Positions 32,914 to 43,300 of a stretch of DNA of 64,000 nt are shown here, one piece after another. The stretch spans positions 64,883,012-64,947,011 of the forward strand of contig JAVGWX010000009.1 in the NCBI GenBank assembly GCA_036924085.1. The letters are read 5' to 3'. The DNA is from Ariolimax columbianus (taxonomy: Eukaryota; Mollusca; Gastropoda; Stylommatophora; Arionidae). Both the position numbers and the translations under genes were made by a program. Numbering within the stretch: position 1 is the stretch's first letter; each line of letters opens with the position of its first letter. Under the pieces are notes generated by a model. The model ran no database searches and had not been told where the DNA came from. It saw only the letters and a program-made list of their open reading frames with translations.

Positions 32914-34390
32914 AGATATTTGCATCTTTCTACTCGACAAATCCTACTTCAGCATGCCATTTGTGGGTACTGGGTTAGCCTTCCCTCTTCGATCCTTTCT
33001 CCTAAGTCAGTCTAGGTACCGGGTTAGCCTTCCGTCTTCGATCCTTTCTCCTAAGTCAGTATGGGTACCGGGTTAGCCTTCCCTCTTCGATCCTTTCTCC
33101 TAAGTCAGTATGGGTACCGGGTTAGCCTTCCCTCTTCGATCCTTTCTCCTAAGTCAGTATGGGTACCGGGTTAGCCTTCCCTCTTCGATCCTTTCTCCTA
33201 AGTCAGTATGGGTACCGGGTTAGCCTTCCCTATTCGATCATTTCTTCTAAGTCAGTCTGGGTACCGGGTTAGCCTTCCCTCTTCGATCATTTCTTCTAAG
33301 TCAGTCTGGGTACTGGGTTAGCCTTCCCTCTTCGATTATTTCTTTTAAGTCAGTATGGGTACCGGGTTAGCCTTCCCTATTCGATCATTTCTTCTAAGTC
33401 AGTCTGGGTACTGGGTTAGCCTTCCCTCTTCGATCATTTCTTTGAAGTCAATCTGGGTACCGGGTTATCCTTCCCTCTTCGATCCTTTCTCCTAAGTCAG
33501 TCTGGGTACTGGGTTAGCCTTCCCTCTTCGATCCTTTCTCCTAATTCAGTATGGGTACCGGGTTAGCCTTCCCTTTTCAATCCTTTCTCCTAAGTCAGTC
33601 TGGGTACTGGGTTAGCCTTCCCTCTTCGATCCTTTCTCCTAAGTCAGTCTGGGTACCGGGTTAGCCTTCCCTCGTCGATCCTTTCTCCTAAGTCAGTCTG
33701 GGTACCGAGTTAGCCTTCCCTCTTCGATCCTTTCTCCTAAGTCATTCTGGGTACCGGGTATGCCTTCCCTCTTCGATCCTTTCTCCTAAGTCAGTCTGGG
33801 TACCGGGTTAGCCTTCCCTCTTCGATCCTTTCTCCTAAGTCAGTCTGGGTACCGGGTTAGCCTTCCCTCTTCGATCATTTCTCCTAAGTCAGTCTGGGTA
33901 CCGTGTTAGCCTTCCCTCTTCGATCCTTTCTCCTAAGTCAGTCTGGGTACCGGGTTAGCCTTCCCTCTTCGATCCTTTCTCCTAAGTCAGTCTGGGTACC
34001 GGGTTAGCCTTCCCTCTTCGATCATTTCTCATAAGTCAGTCTGGGTACCGTGTTAGCCTTCCCTCTTCGATCCTTTCTCCTAAGTCAGTCTGGGTACCGG
34101 GTTAGCCTTCCCTCTTCGATCCTTTCTCCTAAGTCAGTCTGGGTACCGGGTTAGCCTTCCCTCTTTGATCATTTCTCCTAAGTAAGTCTGGGTACCGGAT
34201 TAGCCTTCTCTATTCGATCCTTTCTCCTAAGTCAGTCTCTCCTGTTGCAGTCTGTTATTGAGAACCACCACGTGGAGGTTGAGAAAGGTCCTGGCAGCTC
34301 TGGGTCGCTGACCGTGATGTTATCAGTCAGCTGTGAGTAACTGACCGCTACTGCTCAGCATCTTGATCCCCTTATTGCTGCAGTAACACT
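32914..34390 (-). repeat. 49-bp array inside a family B element
   Basis: About 26 copies of a 49-bp unit (GGGTACCGGGTTAGCCTTCC, CTCTTCGATCCTTTCTCC, TAAGTCAGTCT; 32948-34232) lie between family B flanks. To the left is AGATATTTGCATC..CTTCAGCATGCCATTTG. To the right is CTGTTGCAGTCTGTTATTGA, then GGTCGCTGACC and CAGCATCTTGATCCCC. The copy at 54325-54710 has the same flanks with a single unit (about 54494-54543). The array thus grew from an internal segment of a dispersed repeat. Confidence 0.9.
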
Positions 34391-34399
34391 GTACGTATC

Positions 34400-34540
34400 A
34401 GTGTCATGGTAGCTCAAGTCGACCGAACTGTAAATGGGTGCCTGGCTTACTGTTAGTGGGGGAAAATGAGCGAAAAATGTAACTGCAAGCCCCACCTCAT
34501 AACAAGCGGAAGCCTGGTAATAGTGAGTCTCTTAAAAAGT
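34400..34540 (+). repeat. SINE family T, body fragment
   Basis: CGACCGAACTGTAAATGGGT, GCCTGGCTTACTGTTAGTG. This matches the body after the tRNA-like head at 54890 (CTCAGCTGTAAATCAATACC) and 62150 (CAGTTGTAAATGGCTACC). Confidence 0.5.
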
Positions 34541-34770
34541 CATCCACGGCAGCAAAGTCTGATATGAGACTATGGCTACCTTTACTGCAACAGTGGAACA
34601 CATCATCTATGCTGCCCACTTGATGTATCACCTGGTAGTAAAGGGAATGTGAACGTCCACTGATCTACTGCAGAAAGTTGAGTTTATTAAGTGCTACATA
34701 GCTTAGATTTTTAGTAAATAACATAAAATGGCTTGGAATATAACAGGCAGGAATATGCGTATGTTACATA

Positions 34771-34990
34771 TGCGTAGCGCAGTGGTTAGAGCATAGGCTT
34801 CGCGTCTGAGTGGTCCTGGGTTCGTTCCCCAGTTGAGGCGGTAATGTTTTTTCAGACCGCAGTGGCTCCCAGCCATAAATTGGTACGGGTTCAGTATGGG
34901 AAGTAAAAGCGGCGAGGGAGAGGAGATCGCTCAAATAGCCGAGCCTTTGAAATGTGAGATCGCTAACACCTCACACAGTAATGCTATGAA
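34771..34990 (+). repeat. tRNA-derived SINE with clear A and B boxes
   Basis: The head (34771-34842) is tRNA-like: TAGCGCAGTGG (A box), then an anticodon-arm-like segment, then GGTTCGTTCCC at 34819-34829 (B box). The body follows with GGGAAGTAAAAGCGGCGAGG, also found at about 54928. The A/B spacing matches tRNA. There is no intact acceptor stem, and body homology continues, so it is a SINE rather than a functional tRNA gene. Confidence 0.75.
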
Positions 34991-34999
34991 TACTTTACT

Positions 35000-35180
35000 T
35001 TTACTTTCAAAAAATAGTATGTATGGTCAAATACTGTACTAAGACAAAAACAGGAATGAAACATACATTACTACCTAATGGTCTTCATCAGTGGCAACAA
35101 ACAACAAAAATGTGAATTAACAAATCATAGAGGAAGGGATTTCAGAATGACACCGGAGTGTGAAGCACGACGATTGCTGG
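35000..35180. other. no recognised feature
   Basis: A short phrase resembling 36655-36720 (GAAACCTAC/CATACATTACTACCTAA, AATGTGAATTAA) hints at another old repeat. This is weak. Confidence 0.25.
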
Positions 35181-35185
35181 TTTCA

Positions 35186-35577
35186 GAAAAGGTAGTCTTT
35201 CAATAATAAGTGATTGCTCAGAATACTGGAACTGTACTAGTACGACAGGGTGTTTAGTGTAGAGCTAGTGGAAAGAACAATTACCATTGTCTCATGACAT
35301 ACTGTGGAGCGGGTGAAGGTGGCTGGGAAACACATCAAGTGGAACACTAAACAGTGTTATCCGTCAGTCTCTTTTTGGAGCCGAAATGGCAGAGGGCCAC
35401 CAAGGCAAACTTGAGAAGCGAAATAGCCACAAATATCTCAGAAGTTGGTCGGACGTAGGCCATGCTGGAGGTGCTAGCGAAGATAGAAACTTTTGCGTTT
35501 GCTTGTTAAAAGTCTATGCTCCTATGGGAGTAACACAAAAGGCGATTGATGGTAATAGAGGCCAACACTATTAGGTC
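35186..35577 (+). repeat. direct duplication, copy 1 (about 390 bp)
   Basis: From AGTCTTTCAATAATAAGTG to GGCCAACACTATTAGGTC this is almost identical to 37662-38049, offset about 2472 bp. Each copy carries a 62-codon frame starting MAEGHQGKLEKRNSHKYL and ending GNRGQHY. The end LLKVYAPMG weakly resembles the VYAP box of LINE endonucleases, and a LINE endonuclease relic follows this copy but not the other. Confidence 0.85.
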
Positions 35578-35689
35578 TTCAGAATAGTCAATAAAGGAGC
35601 ATTACAACAATGATGACACATGTAAAACCAAACACACTATACGCACTTAGTTTAAACCAATATTTTTTACGTACGGTTTCTAAACGTAT

Positions 35690-36010
35690 TATGGTGGTGA
35701 CATCAAAGAAGGCAAGATAGTTAACCTCGTCTTTGGTTATGCTCCAAACGAAGGGAATAGAGCAGATGTCCAAGAATAATTCTTTGAAAAGACAGTTGGT
35801 AATTGTTATGATGAAATTATCCTCCTCTGAGATTTAAAAGTCAGAGAGGGAAACGATCATTCAAGTTGCAAATAAATGATTGATTGGGCTGATATTGTGA
35901 ATGACAGTGGAACATCCAAAGTTCCCTGGGGTGGCAATATAAGACAGTTTATTAGAGACCGCAGACTAGACTAGAACTTGACAAAGAGAAAGTCAGAGGA
36001 TATAATAGTC
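35690..36010 (+). pseudogene. LINE endonuclease domain relic
   Basis: A frame with stops reads GKIVNLVFGYAPNEGNRADV, then FFEKTVGNCYDEIILL and an acidic REGNDHSS segment. This follows the order 'xVxxGYAPxxG...FW..L......GDFNxHVG' of APE-type LINE endonucleases. It is much decayed. Confidence 0.5.
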
Positions 36011-36094
36011 TAACGTCCTTTCTGGCAAACCTGATCATCCTAAAGTAGAAGAGAAGCGACTAAGTGTGTATGTTTATAATTAAGGTAGACGAAC

Positions 36095-36365
36095 TGTTAT
36101 CTTCTTCTTCCTTTCTCAAACGTCCTGAAAAGGTCTTTGCAAGTAGTTGGACCGAGGAACAGAATGCATTGTGTCGTAGTTTACAGCGTGACTGCGTTAT
36201 TTGCAGCTTTCAGTCTGACACATCAGCCTTCAGTGTGACATTTTTTGGGTACCGGGTTAGGTCTTATCGGCACTGGGTCGCTGACCTTGACGCTAGCAGT
36301 CAGATTTGGGTCGCTAACCGCTACAACTTATTCACTGCTCAGCATCTTGATCCCAAACTGTTATA
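36095..36365 (-). repeat. interspersed family B, full-span diverged copy
   Basis: It contains TTCTTCTTCC at the left and CAGAATGCATTGTGTCGTAG, TTTTTTGGGTACCGGGTTAG, CACTGGGTCGCTGACC and CAGCATCTTGATCCC to the right. The 49-bp segment is reduced to less than one unit here. Confidence 0.75.
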
Positions 36366-36407
36366 AAACATGCATTCACTTGGCAACATATATTCACACA
36401 TGCGAGA

Positions 36408-36408
<1 letters not shown>

Positions 36409-36442
<34 letters not shown>

Positions 36443-36470
36443 CACACACACACACACGCACACACTTCTG
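36409..36470. repeat. (CA)n microsatellite
   Basis: (CA)n with two single-base interruptions (CGCA). Confidence 0.95.
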
Positions 36471-36479
36471 TCTACTCTG

Positions 36480-37165
36480 AGGTAATCGTATGATTGGGAG
36501 TTACCATCACTCATCTGTTCAGTTTATCTTTCTAGTGTGCGAGGGGAGGGGGGGGGGGTGGTGGTGTGGTAGGTGTGTGGGTGTTTGTTATTGGCTTCAA
36601 GTTGAAAGTATAAACAACAACATGTATTATGTATTCATAAACCACGCTAGCACGAAAACAGAAACGAAACCTACTTCACAACCTAAAGACTTTCATCAGA
36701 GACAACAAACAACAACAATATGAGCTAAGAAATCATGGGGGAAGAGATGAATACTAAAAGTAGAGATATGAACATTTACATTTTAGTATGCTGGATAACA
36801 CATGCGGATTCGCTGTTTGTATAATCGTGAATGGGCACGTCAATGGTTAGACCACAAACGGATAGTAATGTGACCTTTGCTCATGTATGAACTATGGTGG
36901 AACCTTTGTTTTGTATATATATTGTTTGGTGTGTGTGTACTCGTGTCTATTATATTCACTAACATCATTTCAACAAAAGAAATTGGGTCCATGCCTGAAT
37001 TCTTGAGTAGCGCTGGCGGCCACTTAGTTCTAATTACGAAAGTATATATTTTTTAACTACTTTTCTCGGTACATCTTTTGAATGACATGTCCAGTATCTT
37101 TTAACTTAACGTCTTTATACTGGTTTAGAAGACCTTGCAGAGTCGGTATACAACCAGTTACATTT
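36480..37165. other. no recognised gene
   Basis: Holds a poly-G tract near 36547-36558. Otherwise unique-looking AT-rich DNA. Confidence 0.3.
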
Positions 37166-37169
37166 ACAT

Positions 37170-37312
37170 CACCTTGCTCTAAAAGCTATGCGCATCCAGT
37201 TTATTCTTAAATGCATTAACTGTCCCTGCCTCCATTACCTCCCCTGGCAATGCATTCCAAGCAGACACCGAACTGTGACTAAAAAAATATTTCCTAATAT
37301 CTAACCTTGAAA
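37170..37312 (-). pseudogene. CR1/L2-type LINE C-terminus
   Basis: On the minus strand the frame reads RLDIRKYFFSHSSVSAWNAL, then PGEVMEAGTVNAFKNKLDA and stops after HSF. This is the conserved end of CR1/L2 LINE ORF2 ('xRxxFFSxRVVxxWNxLPxxVVxAxSVNxFKxxLD'). Only the last 42 codons or so are recognisable. It represents a LINE clade different from the others in the window. Confidence 0.75.
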
Positions 37313-37661
37313 TATGATAGATTAACAGGTCGCACTAGTAGAGGCTGTGTACACAATTTCAGTTCTCTGGGTTATGGGGAACTTTGTGAAAATAGGAGAA
37401 CGTTTTCGCGAACAGGCAACGGTCATGTAAAGTTAACTAGGACAAATGGGATCATGAAGCTGAGTAGCGCTGGCGTCTGGGTCTGCGAACATTCTACACC
37501 TTCACGCGGTGATCCTGGATATAACAGGCTGCATCGGGGCAGACTGACTAAGGAGAAGGGATCGAAGAGAGGAGCGAACCAGGGACTCAAAAATGTCTGC
37601 TGAAGTTGCACGTGTCTGACATTAAGGGTGCAAATATCGCAGTCAAGCTTGTAACCAGAAA

Positions 37662-38049
37662 AAGTAGTCTTTCAATAATAAGTGATTGCTCAGAATACTG
37701 GAACTGTACTAGTACGACAGGGTTTTTAGTGTCGCGCTAGTGGGACGAACAATTACCATTGTCTCATGACATACTGTGGAGCGGGTGAAGGTGGCTGGGA
37801 AACACATCAAGTGGAACACTAAACAGTGTTATCCGTCAGTCTCTTTTTGGAGCCGAAATGGCAGAGGGCCACCAAGGCAAACTTGAGAAGCGAAATAGCC
37901 ACAAATATCTCAAAAGTTGGTCGGACGTGGGCCATGATGGAGGTGCTAGCGAAGATAGAAACTTTTGCGTTTGCTTGTTAAAAGTCTATGCTCCTATGGG
38001 AGTAACCCAAAAGGCGATTGATGGTAATAGAGGCCAACACTATTAGGTC
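37662..38049 (+). repeat. direct duplication, copy 2
   Basis: See copy 1 at 35186. The frame 37858-38046 differs from copy 1 by a few substitutions only. To the right, 38050-38140 is a family B fragment in the opposite sense. Confidence 0.85.
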
Positions 38050-38140
38050 ACACAACGCAGTGCGTTTTCCTGACTACATTCTGCTACTTACAACGCCCTT
38101 TTGTGGGATTAGTAGCGGCAGATTGAGAACGAACTAAGAC
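38050..38140 (+). repeat. interspersed family B, tail fragment
   Basis: Read on the opposite strand it gives GTTCTCAATCTGCCGCTACT and AAGTAGCAGAATGTAGTCAG, matching 31975 and 32475. Confidence 0.5.
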
Positions 38141-38149
38141 AAATAAGAA

Positions 38150-38600
38150 ATAGGACAAATAGACTTGTAAAAAATACAACCCCAAACGAACTGTAGTATG
38201 GAGAATTGACAAAGAAGAGACGATCCTAAGAAAAGAATGGATGAAGACTGGCGCAGATATATAAGACGCATATCCTCTGTCTCCGGAAGAGCACGTCTCT
38301 TGCCCCAGCTAGACCAATCAAAGTGCGAAACCCGGTAGCTTCGATGGACAGTTAATCCCCTCAAGCTGACAGCTGTGGCCAATCAAAAACCTTGTTAGCA
38401 GCCAGTTTTTCTACATTCGTTGATCTTTTTTTTTCTCTCACGTTATTGACATGACCGGCCGATCCGGAACTCGTTTGGTTACAATGTATCCCTGCGCTAA
38501 ACATATGTGACACGCACGTCCTAGAACATGCGAGTGAACTGACTCAATTCTGGTGTTTCACAAAGAAGTGAATTCAGATCACAACCACACACACTCACGT
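38150..38600. other. no recognised gene
   Basis: No conserved domain, RNA gene or repeat family was recognised. Confidence 0.3.
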
Positions 38601-38604
38601 CACT

Positions 38605-38915
38605 TAGATAACGTCTGGTCAGGCTAAACACAGTTATCGGGCATGTTTGCCAGTCAGGTGAAATATACTGACCATGCAGATCTCACTGGACGGGCTGTTT
38701 TCATGGCGGACGGGCTAACGATGTTGGGGGGGGGGGGGGGGGGGGGGATAGACGTGATCCCCGTATTAGTGAAGCCGGGTATGGCACAATCGCCTGGAGG
38801 ACACATGTTCACCTTCATCATCACCTTCAGATTGTGAGGGAAACTACTGGAACCCGACACTTTACGCGCTAAAGACTAATCTTACTCATGGGTACTCAAC
38901 AACAATAACATATTT
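38605..38915 (+). repeat. SINE-like family A with poly-G tract
   Basis: Head AACGTCTGGTCAGGCTAAAC and a second motif GTCAGGTGAAATATACTGAC are present. The body follows with a G23-like run (about 38725-38747) in place of a short G run, then the tail TACTCAACAACAATAACA. No target duplication was recognised. Confidence 0.75.
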
Positions 38916-38919
38916 AGCA

Positions 38920-39475
38920 AACGCTACAGTTAACTTCCAATTGTTTTTTTTTTAAATTCACACACTCAACCCGACCACTTCTGTGATGTACAGCTAAGAT
39001 AGCAGAGCAGGTAGACTACTATTACTCATCTGTATATTTACAAAATAAAATAACTGAATGCTGCACTTTCGGCTCAATTGTAAACAAATTATAGATAATA
39101 TTTCGCTGATTACACTAGCATAAATACTGAAATCCCTCAATCACTGTCTGTTATATGGAGAAATAGCGATCAATGAATCGGTAAACTGCAGAATGCCATA
39201 GATTGGGAGAAGAAAGACTCACCTGTTAGGATGGATCAGTCAACACCCTTGACCTGTGCGACCTGATGCAAGTGACTGTGCCCCTATGGGATCTACCACG
39301 AGTGCAGTGATGTCGGTTTGTAAATTGTTTTAAAGGCCTTCAGCAGATTTAACAACTGGTCGGGAATGAAGTGTTTGAGAGACTTCAGTATATTAAGCCA
39401 CAGCTTGTGTGAGGTGGAGTTTCTCAGTTTCCTTTCCTCGCTAACGTTTCCTTCCCTAACCGTAGTCAAGTATCC
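38920..39475. other. no recognised gene
   Basis: AT-rich unique-looking sequence. Confidence 0.3.
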
Positions 39476-39479
39476 TTTC

Positions 39480-39592
39480 AAGCTGGGTCAACTGAAGCAT
39501 GAGGGTTACGAGAATTAAACCATGTACCTTTGCTGTGAAAAGCGATTAGTCTACCACTAAACTTATCAGACGCTCCTAATAAGCAAAACAAA
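39480..39592 (-). repeat. SINE family T, tRNA-like head
   Basis: On the minus strand: GCGTCTGATAAGTTTAGTGG (A-box region), CGCTTTTCACAGCAAAGG (anticodon-arm-like, TTTTCAC loop), CATGGTTTAATTCTCG (weak B box). It is the same head as 54806-54875. Confidence 0.6.
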
Positions 39593-39599
39593 ACATACA

Positions 39600-40030
39600 A
39601 TCGCCAGATTAATCTGTCATCTCTTATTTATTATTTATTTTTGCCCACTATCTTTGCCTTTTCCCATTGTATTTTCCCCCTTAAATATTGCTGCCAGCCA
39701 TCGTGTTGTTATGGATCCAGGGGTTGTTGGGATATGGCCCTCGGCCCAATGCGATGAAATAATATCTGCACGTTTCTGTTAGCTGTTGCTAAGTTCCATA
39801 TAAAGTGTTTCTCTTATCTCGCCTGGGTTGAAGTCATATTTTCCTAACGTCGTTGAGCGCCGACCACTCAACGTATGTGGTATCTACCTCAAATCTGCGG
39901 AATTCTGTCAACAGAATAAATGAGAAATCTGAGTGGGAGGAAGATGAACATTATTCATTTGAGTGGTATGCTAGCAACAGGACATACCATGAAACGAGAA
40001 CAGTGGTACAGTTTACTTCAGGAGGTATCA
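39600..40030. other. no recognised gene
   Basis: The frame at 39853-40065 has no known domain. No repeat was recognised. Confidence 0.3.
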
Positions 40031-40034
40031 ACAA

Positions 40035-40338
40035 AGTTGTACAAGTTGTTGAATGCCTACCATAAGTAAGATAACTCTTGTGTGTGCCAGATAAAACGGC
40101 AGGTGGCAGCAGCTTTCCTCACATCAGAGCGTGGATATGAAGGCGGCCCGGAGTCCCGACTACTACGGAGATCACGTTGATCCCCCACCTCGTTAGTCAA
40201 GGCGGGCATTCAAACAGTTTATTTCCAGGGAGACCTACGTGAAAGTGAGATGGGGATCTTGACCAGTATATTTTACCTGACCCTGACTTACATGTCCGAC
40301 CAGTATGTTTTGTCAGCGAAGATGTTAGTCTCCTCTCC
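40035..40338 (-). repeat. SINE-like family A abutting the 73-bp satellite
   Basis: Tail GTTGTACAAGTTGTTGAATG is at the left. The body has GTGGCAGCAGCTTTCCTCAC and GAGATCACGTTGATCCC, and the head motif (CTTACATGTCCGACCAGTATG) is near 40290. It ends about 15 bp before the first 73-bp unit. Confidence 0.75.
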
Positions 40339-40351
40339 CCAGTAGTTGGGG

Positions 40352-43300
40352 TAAGCCAAAAGTAGTGTCGGCCTATGCTTCAACAAATGGCTGTGATCAG
40401 GTTTTGCTAAAATTTGTTTAAGGCAGCCAAAGAAAAGTGTTCGGCCTATGCTTCAACAAATGGCTGTGATCAGGTTTTGCTAAAATTTGTTTAAGGCAGC
40501 CAAAGAAAAGTGTTTGGCCTATGCTTCAACAAATGGCTGTGATCAGGTTTTGCTAAAATTTGTTTAAGGCAGCCAAAGAAAAGTGTTCGGCCTATGCTTC
40601 AACAAATGGCTGTGATCAGGTTTTGCTAAAATTTGTTTAAGGCAGCCAAAGAAAAGTGTTTGGCCTATGCTTCAACAAATGGCTGTGATCAGGTTTTGCT
40701 AAAATTTGTTTAAGGCAGCCAAAGAAAAGTGTTTGGCCTATGCTTCAACAAATGGCTGTGATCAGGTTTTGCTAAAATTTGTTTAAGGCAGCCAAAGAAA
40801 AGTGTTTGGCCTATGCTTCAACAAATGGCTGTGATCAGGTTTTGCTAAAATTTGTTTACGGCAGCCAAAGAAAAGAGTTTGGCCTATGCTTCAACAAATG
40901 GCTGTGATCAGGTTTTGCTAAAATTTGTTTAAGGCAGCCAAAAAAAAGTGTTTGGCCTATGCTTCAACAAATGGCTGTGATCAGGTTTTGCTAAAATTTG
41001 TTTAAGGCAGCCAAAGAAAAGTGTTTGGCCTATGCTTCAACAAATGGCTGTGATCAGGTTTTGCTAAAATTTGTTTAAGGCAGCCAAAGAAAAGTGTTTG
41101 GCCTATGCTTCTACAAATGGCTGTGATCAGGTTTTGCTAAAATTTGTTTAAGGCAGCCAAAGAAAAGGGTTTGGCCTATGCTTCAACAAATGGCTGTGAT
41201 CAGATTTTGCTAAAATTTGTTTAAGGCAGCCAAAGAAAAGTGTTTGGCCTATGCTTCAACAAATGGCTGTGATCAGGTTTTGCTAAAATTTGTTTAAGGC
41301 AGCCAAAGAAAAGTGTTTGGCCTATGCTTCAACAAATGGCTGTGATCAGGTTTTGCTAAAATTTGTTTAAGGCAGCCAAAGAAAAGTGTTTGGCCTATGC
41401 TTCAACAAATGGCTGTGATCAGGTTTTGCTAAAATTTGTTTAAGGCAGCCAAAGAAAAGTGTTTGGCCTATGCTTCAACAAATGGCTGTGATCAGGTTTT
41501 GCTAAAATTTGTTTAAGGCAGCCAAAGAAAAGGGTTTGGCCTATGCTTCAACAAATGGCTGTGATCAGATTTTGCTAAAATTTGTTTAAGGCAGCCAAAG
41601 AAAAGTGTTTGGCCTATGCTTCAACAAATGGCTGTGATCAGGTTTTGCTAAAATTTGTTTAAGGCAGCCAAAGAAAAGTGTTTGGCCTATGCTTCAACAA
41701 ATGGCTGTGATCAGGTTTTGCTAAAATTTGTTTAAGGCAGCCAAAGAAAAGTGTTTGGCCTATGCTTCAACAAATGGCTGTGATCAGGTTTTGCTAAAAT
41801 TTGTTTAAGGCAGCCAAAGAAAAGTGTTTGGCCTATGCTTCAACAAATGGCTGTGATCAGGTTTTGCTAAAATTTGTTTAAGGCAGCCAAAGAAAAGTGT
41901 TTGGCCTATGCTTCAACAAATGGCTGTGATCAGGTTTTGCTAAAATTTGTTTAAGGCAGCCAAAGAAAAGGGTTTGGCCTATGCTTCAACAAATGGCTGT
42001 GATCAGATTTTGCTAAAATTTGTTTAAGGCAGCCAAAGAAAAGTGTTTGGCCTATGCTTCAACAAATGGCTGTGATCAGGTTTTGCTAAAATTTGTTTAA
42101 GGCAGCCAAAGAAAAGTGTTTGGCCTATGCTTCAACAAATGGCTGTGATCAGGTTTTGCTAAAATTTGTTTAAGGCAGCATAAGAAAAGGGTTTGGCCTA
42201 TGCTTCAACAAATGGCTGTGATCAGATTTTGCTAAAATTTGTTTAAGGCAGCCAAAGAAAAGTGTTTGGCCTATGCTTCAACAAATGGCTGTGATCAGGT
42301 TTTGCTAAAATTTGTTTAAGGCAGCCAAAGAAAAGGGTTTGGCCTATGCTTCAACAAATGGCTGTGATCAGATTTTGCTAAAATTTGTTTAAGGCAGCCA
42401 AAGAAAAGTGTTTGGCCTATGCTTCTACAAATGGCTGTGATCAGGTTTTGCTAAAATTTGTTTAAGGCAGCCAAAGAAAAGGGTTTGGCCTATGCTTCAA
42501 CAAATGGCTATGATCAGGTTTTGCTAAAATTTGTTTAAGGCAGCCAAAGAAAAGGGTTTGGCCTATGCTTCAACAAATGGCTGTGATCAGATTTTGCTAA
42601 AATTTGTTTAAGGCAGCCAAAGAAAAGTGTTTGGCCTATGCTTCAACAAATGGCTGTGATCAGGTTTTGCTAAAATTTGTTTAAGGCAGCCAAAGAAAAG
42701 TGTTTGGCCTATGCTTCAACAAATGGCTGTGATCAGGTTTTGCTAAAATTTGTTTAAGGCAGCCAAAGAAAAGTGTTTGGCCTATGCTTCAACAAATGGC
42801 TGTGATCAGGTTTTGCTAAAATTTGTTTAAGGCAGCCAAAGAAAAGTGTTTGGCCTATGCTTCAACAAATGGCTGTGATCAGGTTTTGCTAAAATTTGTT
42901 TAAGGCAGCCAAAGAAAAGGGTTTGGCCTATGCTTCAACAAATGGCTGTGATCAAATTTTGCTAAAATTTGTTTAAGGCAGCCAAAGAAAAGTGTTTGGC
43001 CTATGCTTCAACAAATGGCTGTGATCAGGTTTTGCGAAAATTTGTTTAAGGCAGCCAAAGAAAAGGGTTTGGCCTATGCTTCAACAAATGGCTGTGATCA
43101 GATTTTGCTAAAATTTGTTTAAGGCAGCCAAAGAAAAGTGTTTGGCCTGTGCTTCAACAAATGGCTGTGATCAGGTTTTGCTAAAATTTGTTTAAGGCAG
43201 CCAAAGAAAAGGGTTTGGCCTATGCTTCAACAAATGGCTGTGATCAGGTTTTGCTAAAATTTGTTTAAGGCAGCCAAAGAAAAGGGTTTGGCCTATGCTT

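Noticed and set aside
34771..34842. A functional tRNA gene
   Set aside because: A and B boxes are present but there is no acceptor stem pairing, and SINE body sequence shared with other loci follows.
35386..35574. The 62-codon frame in the 390-bp duplication as a gene
   Set aside because: Two copies only, no recognised domain, and a possible distant link to a LINE endonuclease VYAP box. Kept only as part of the duplication.
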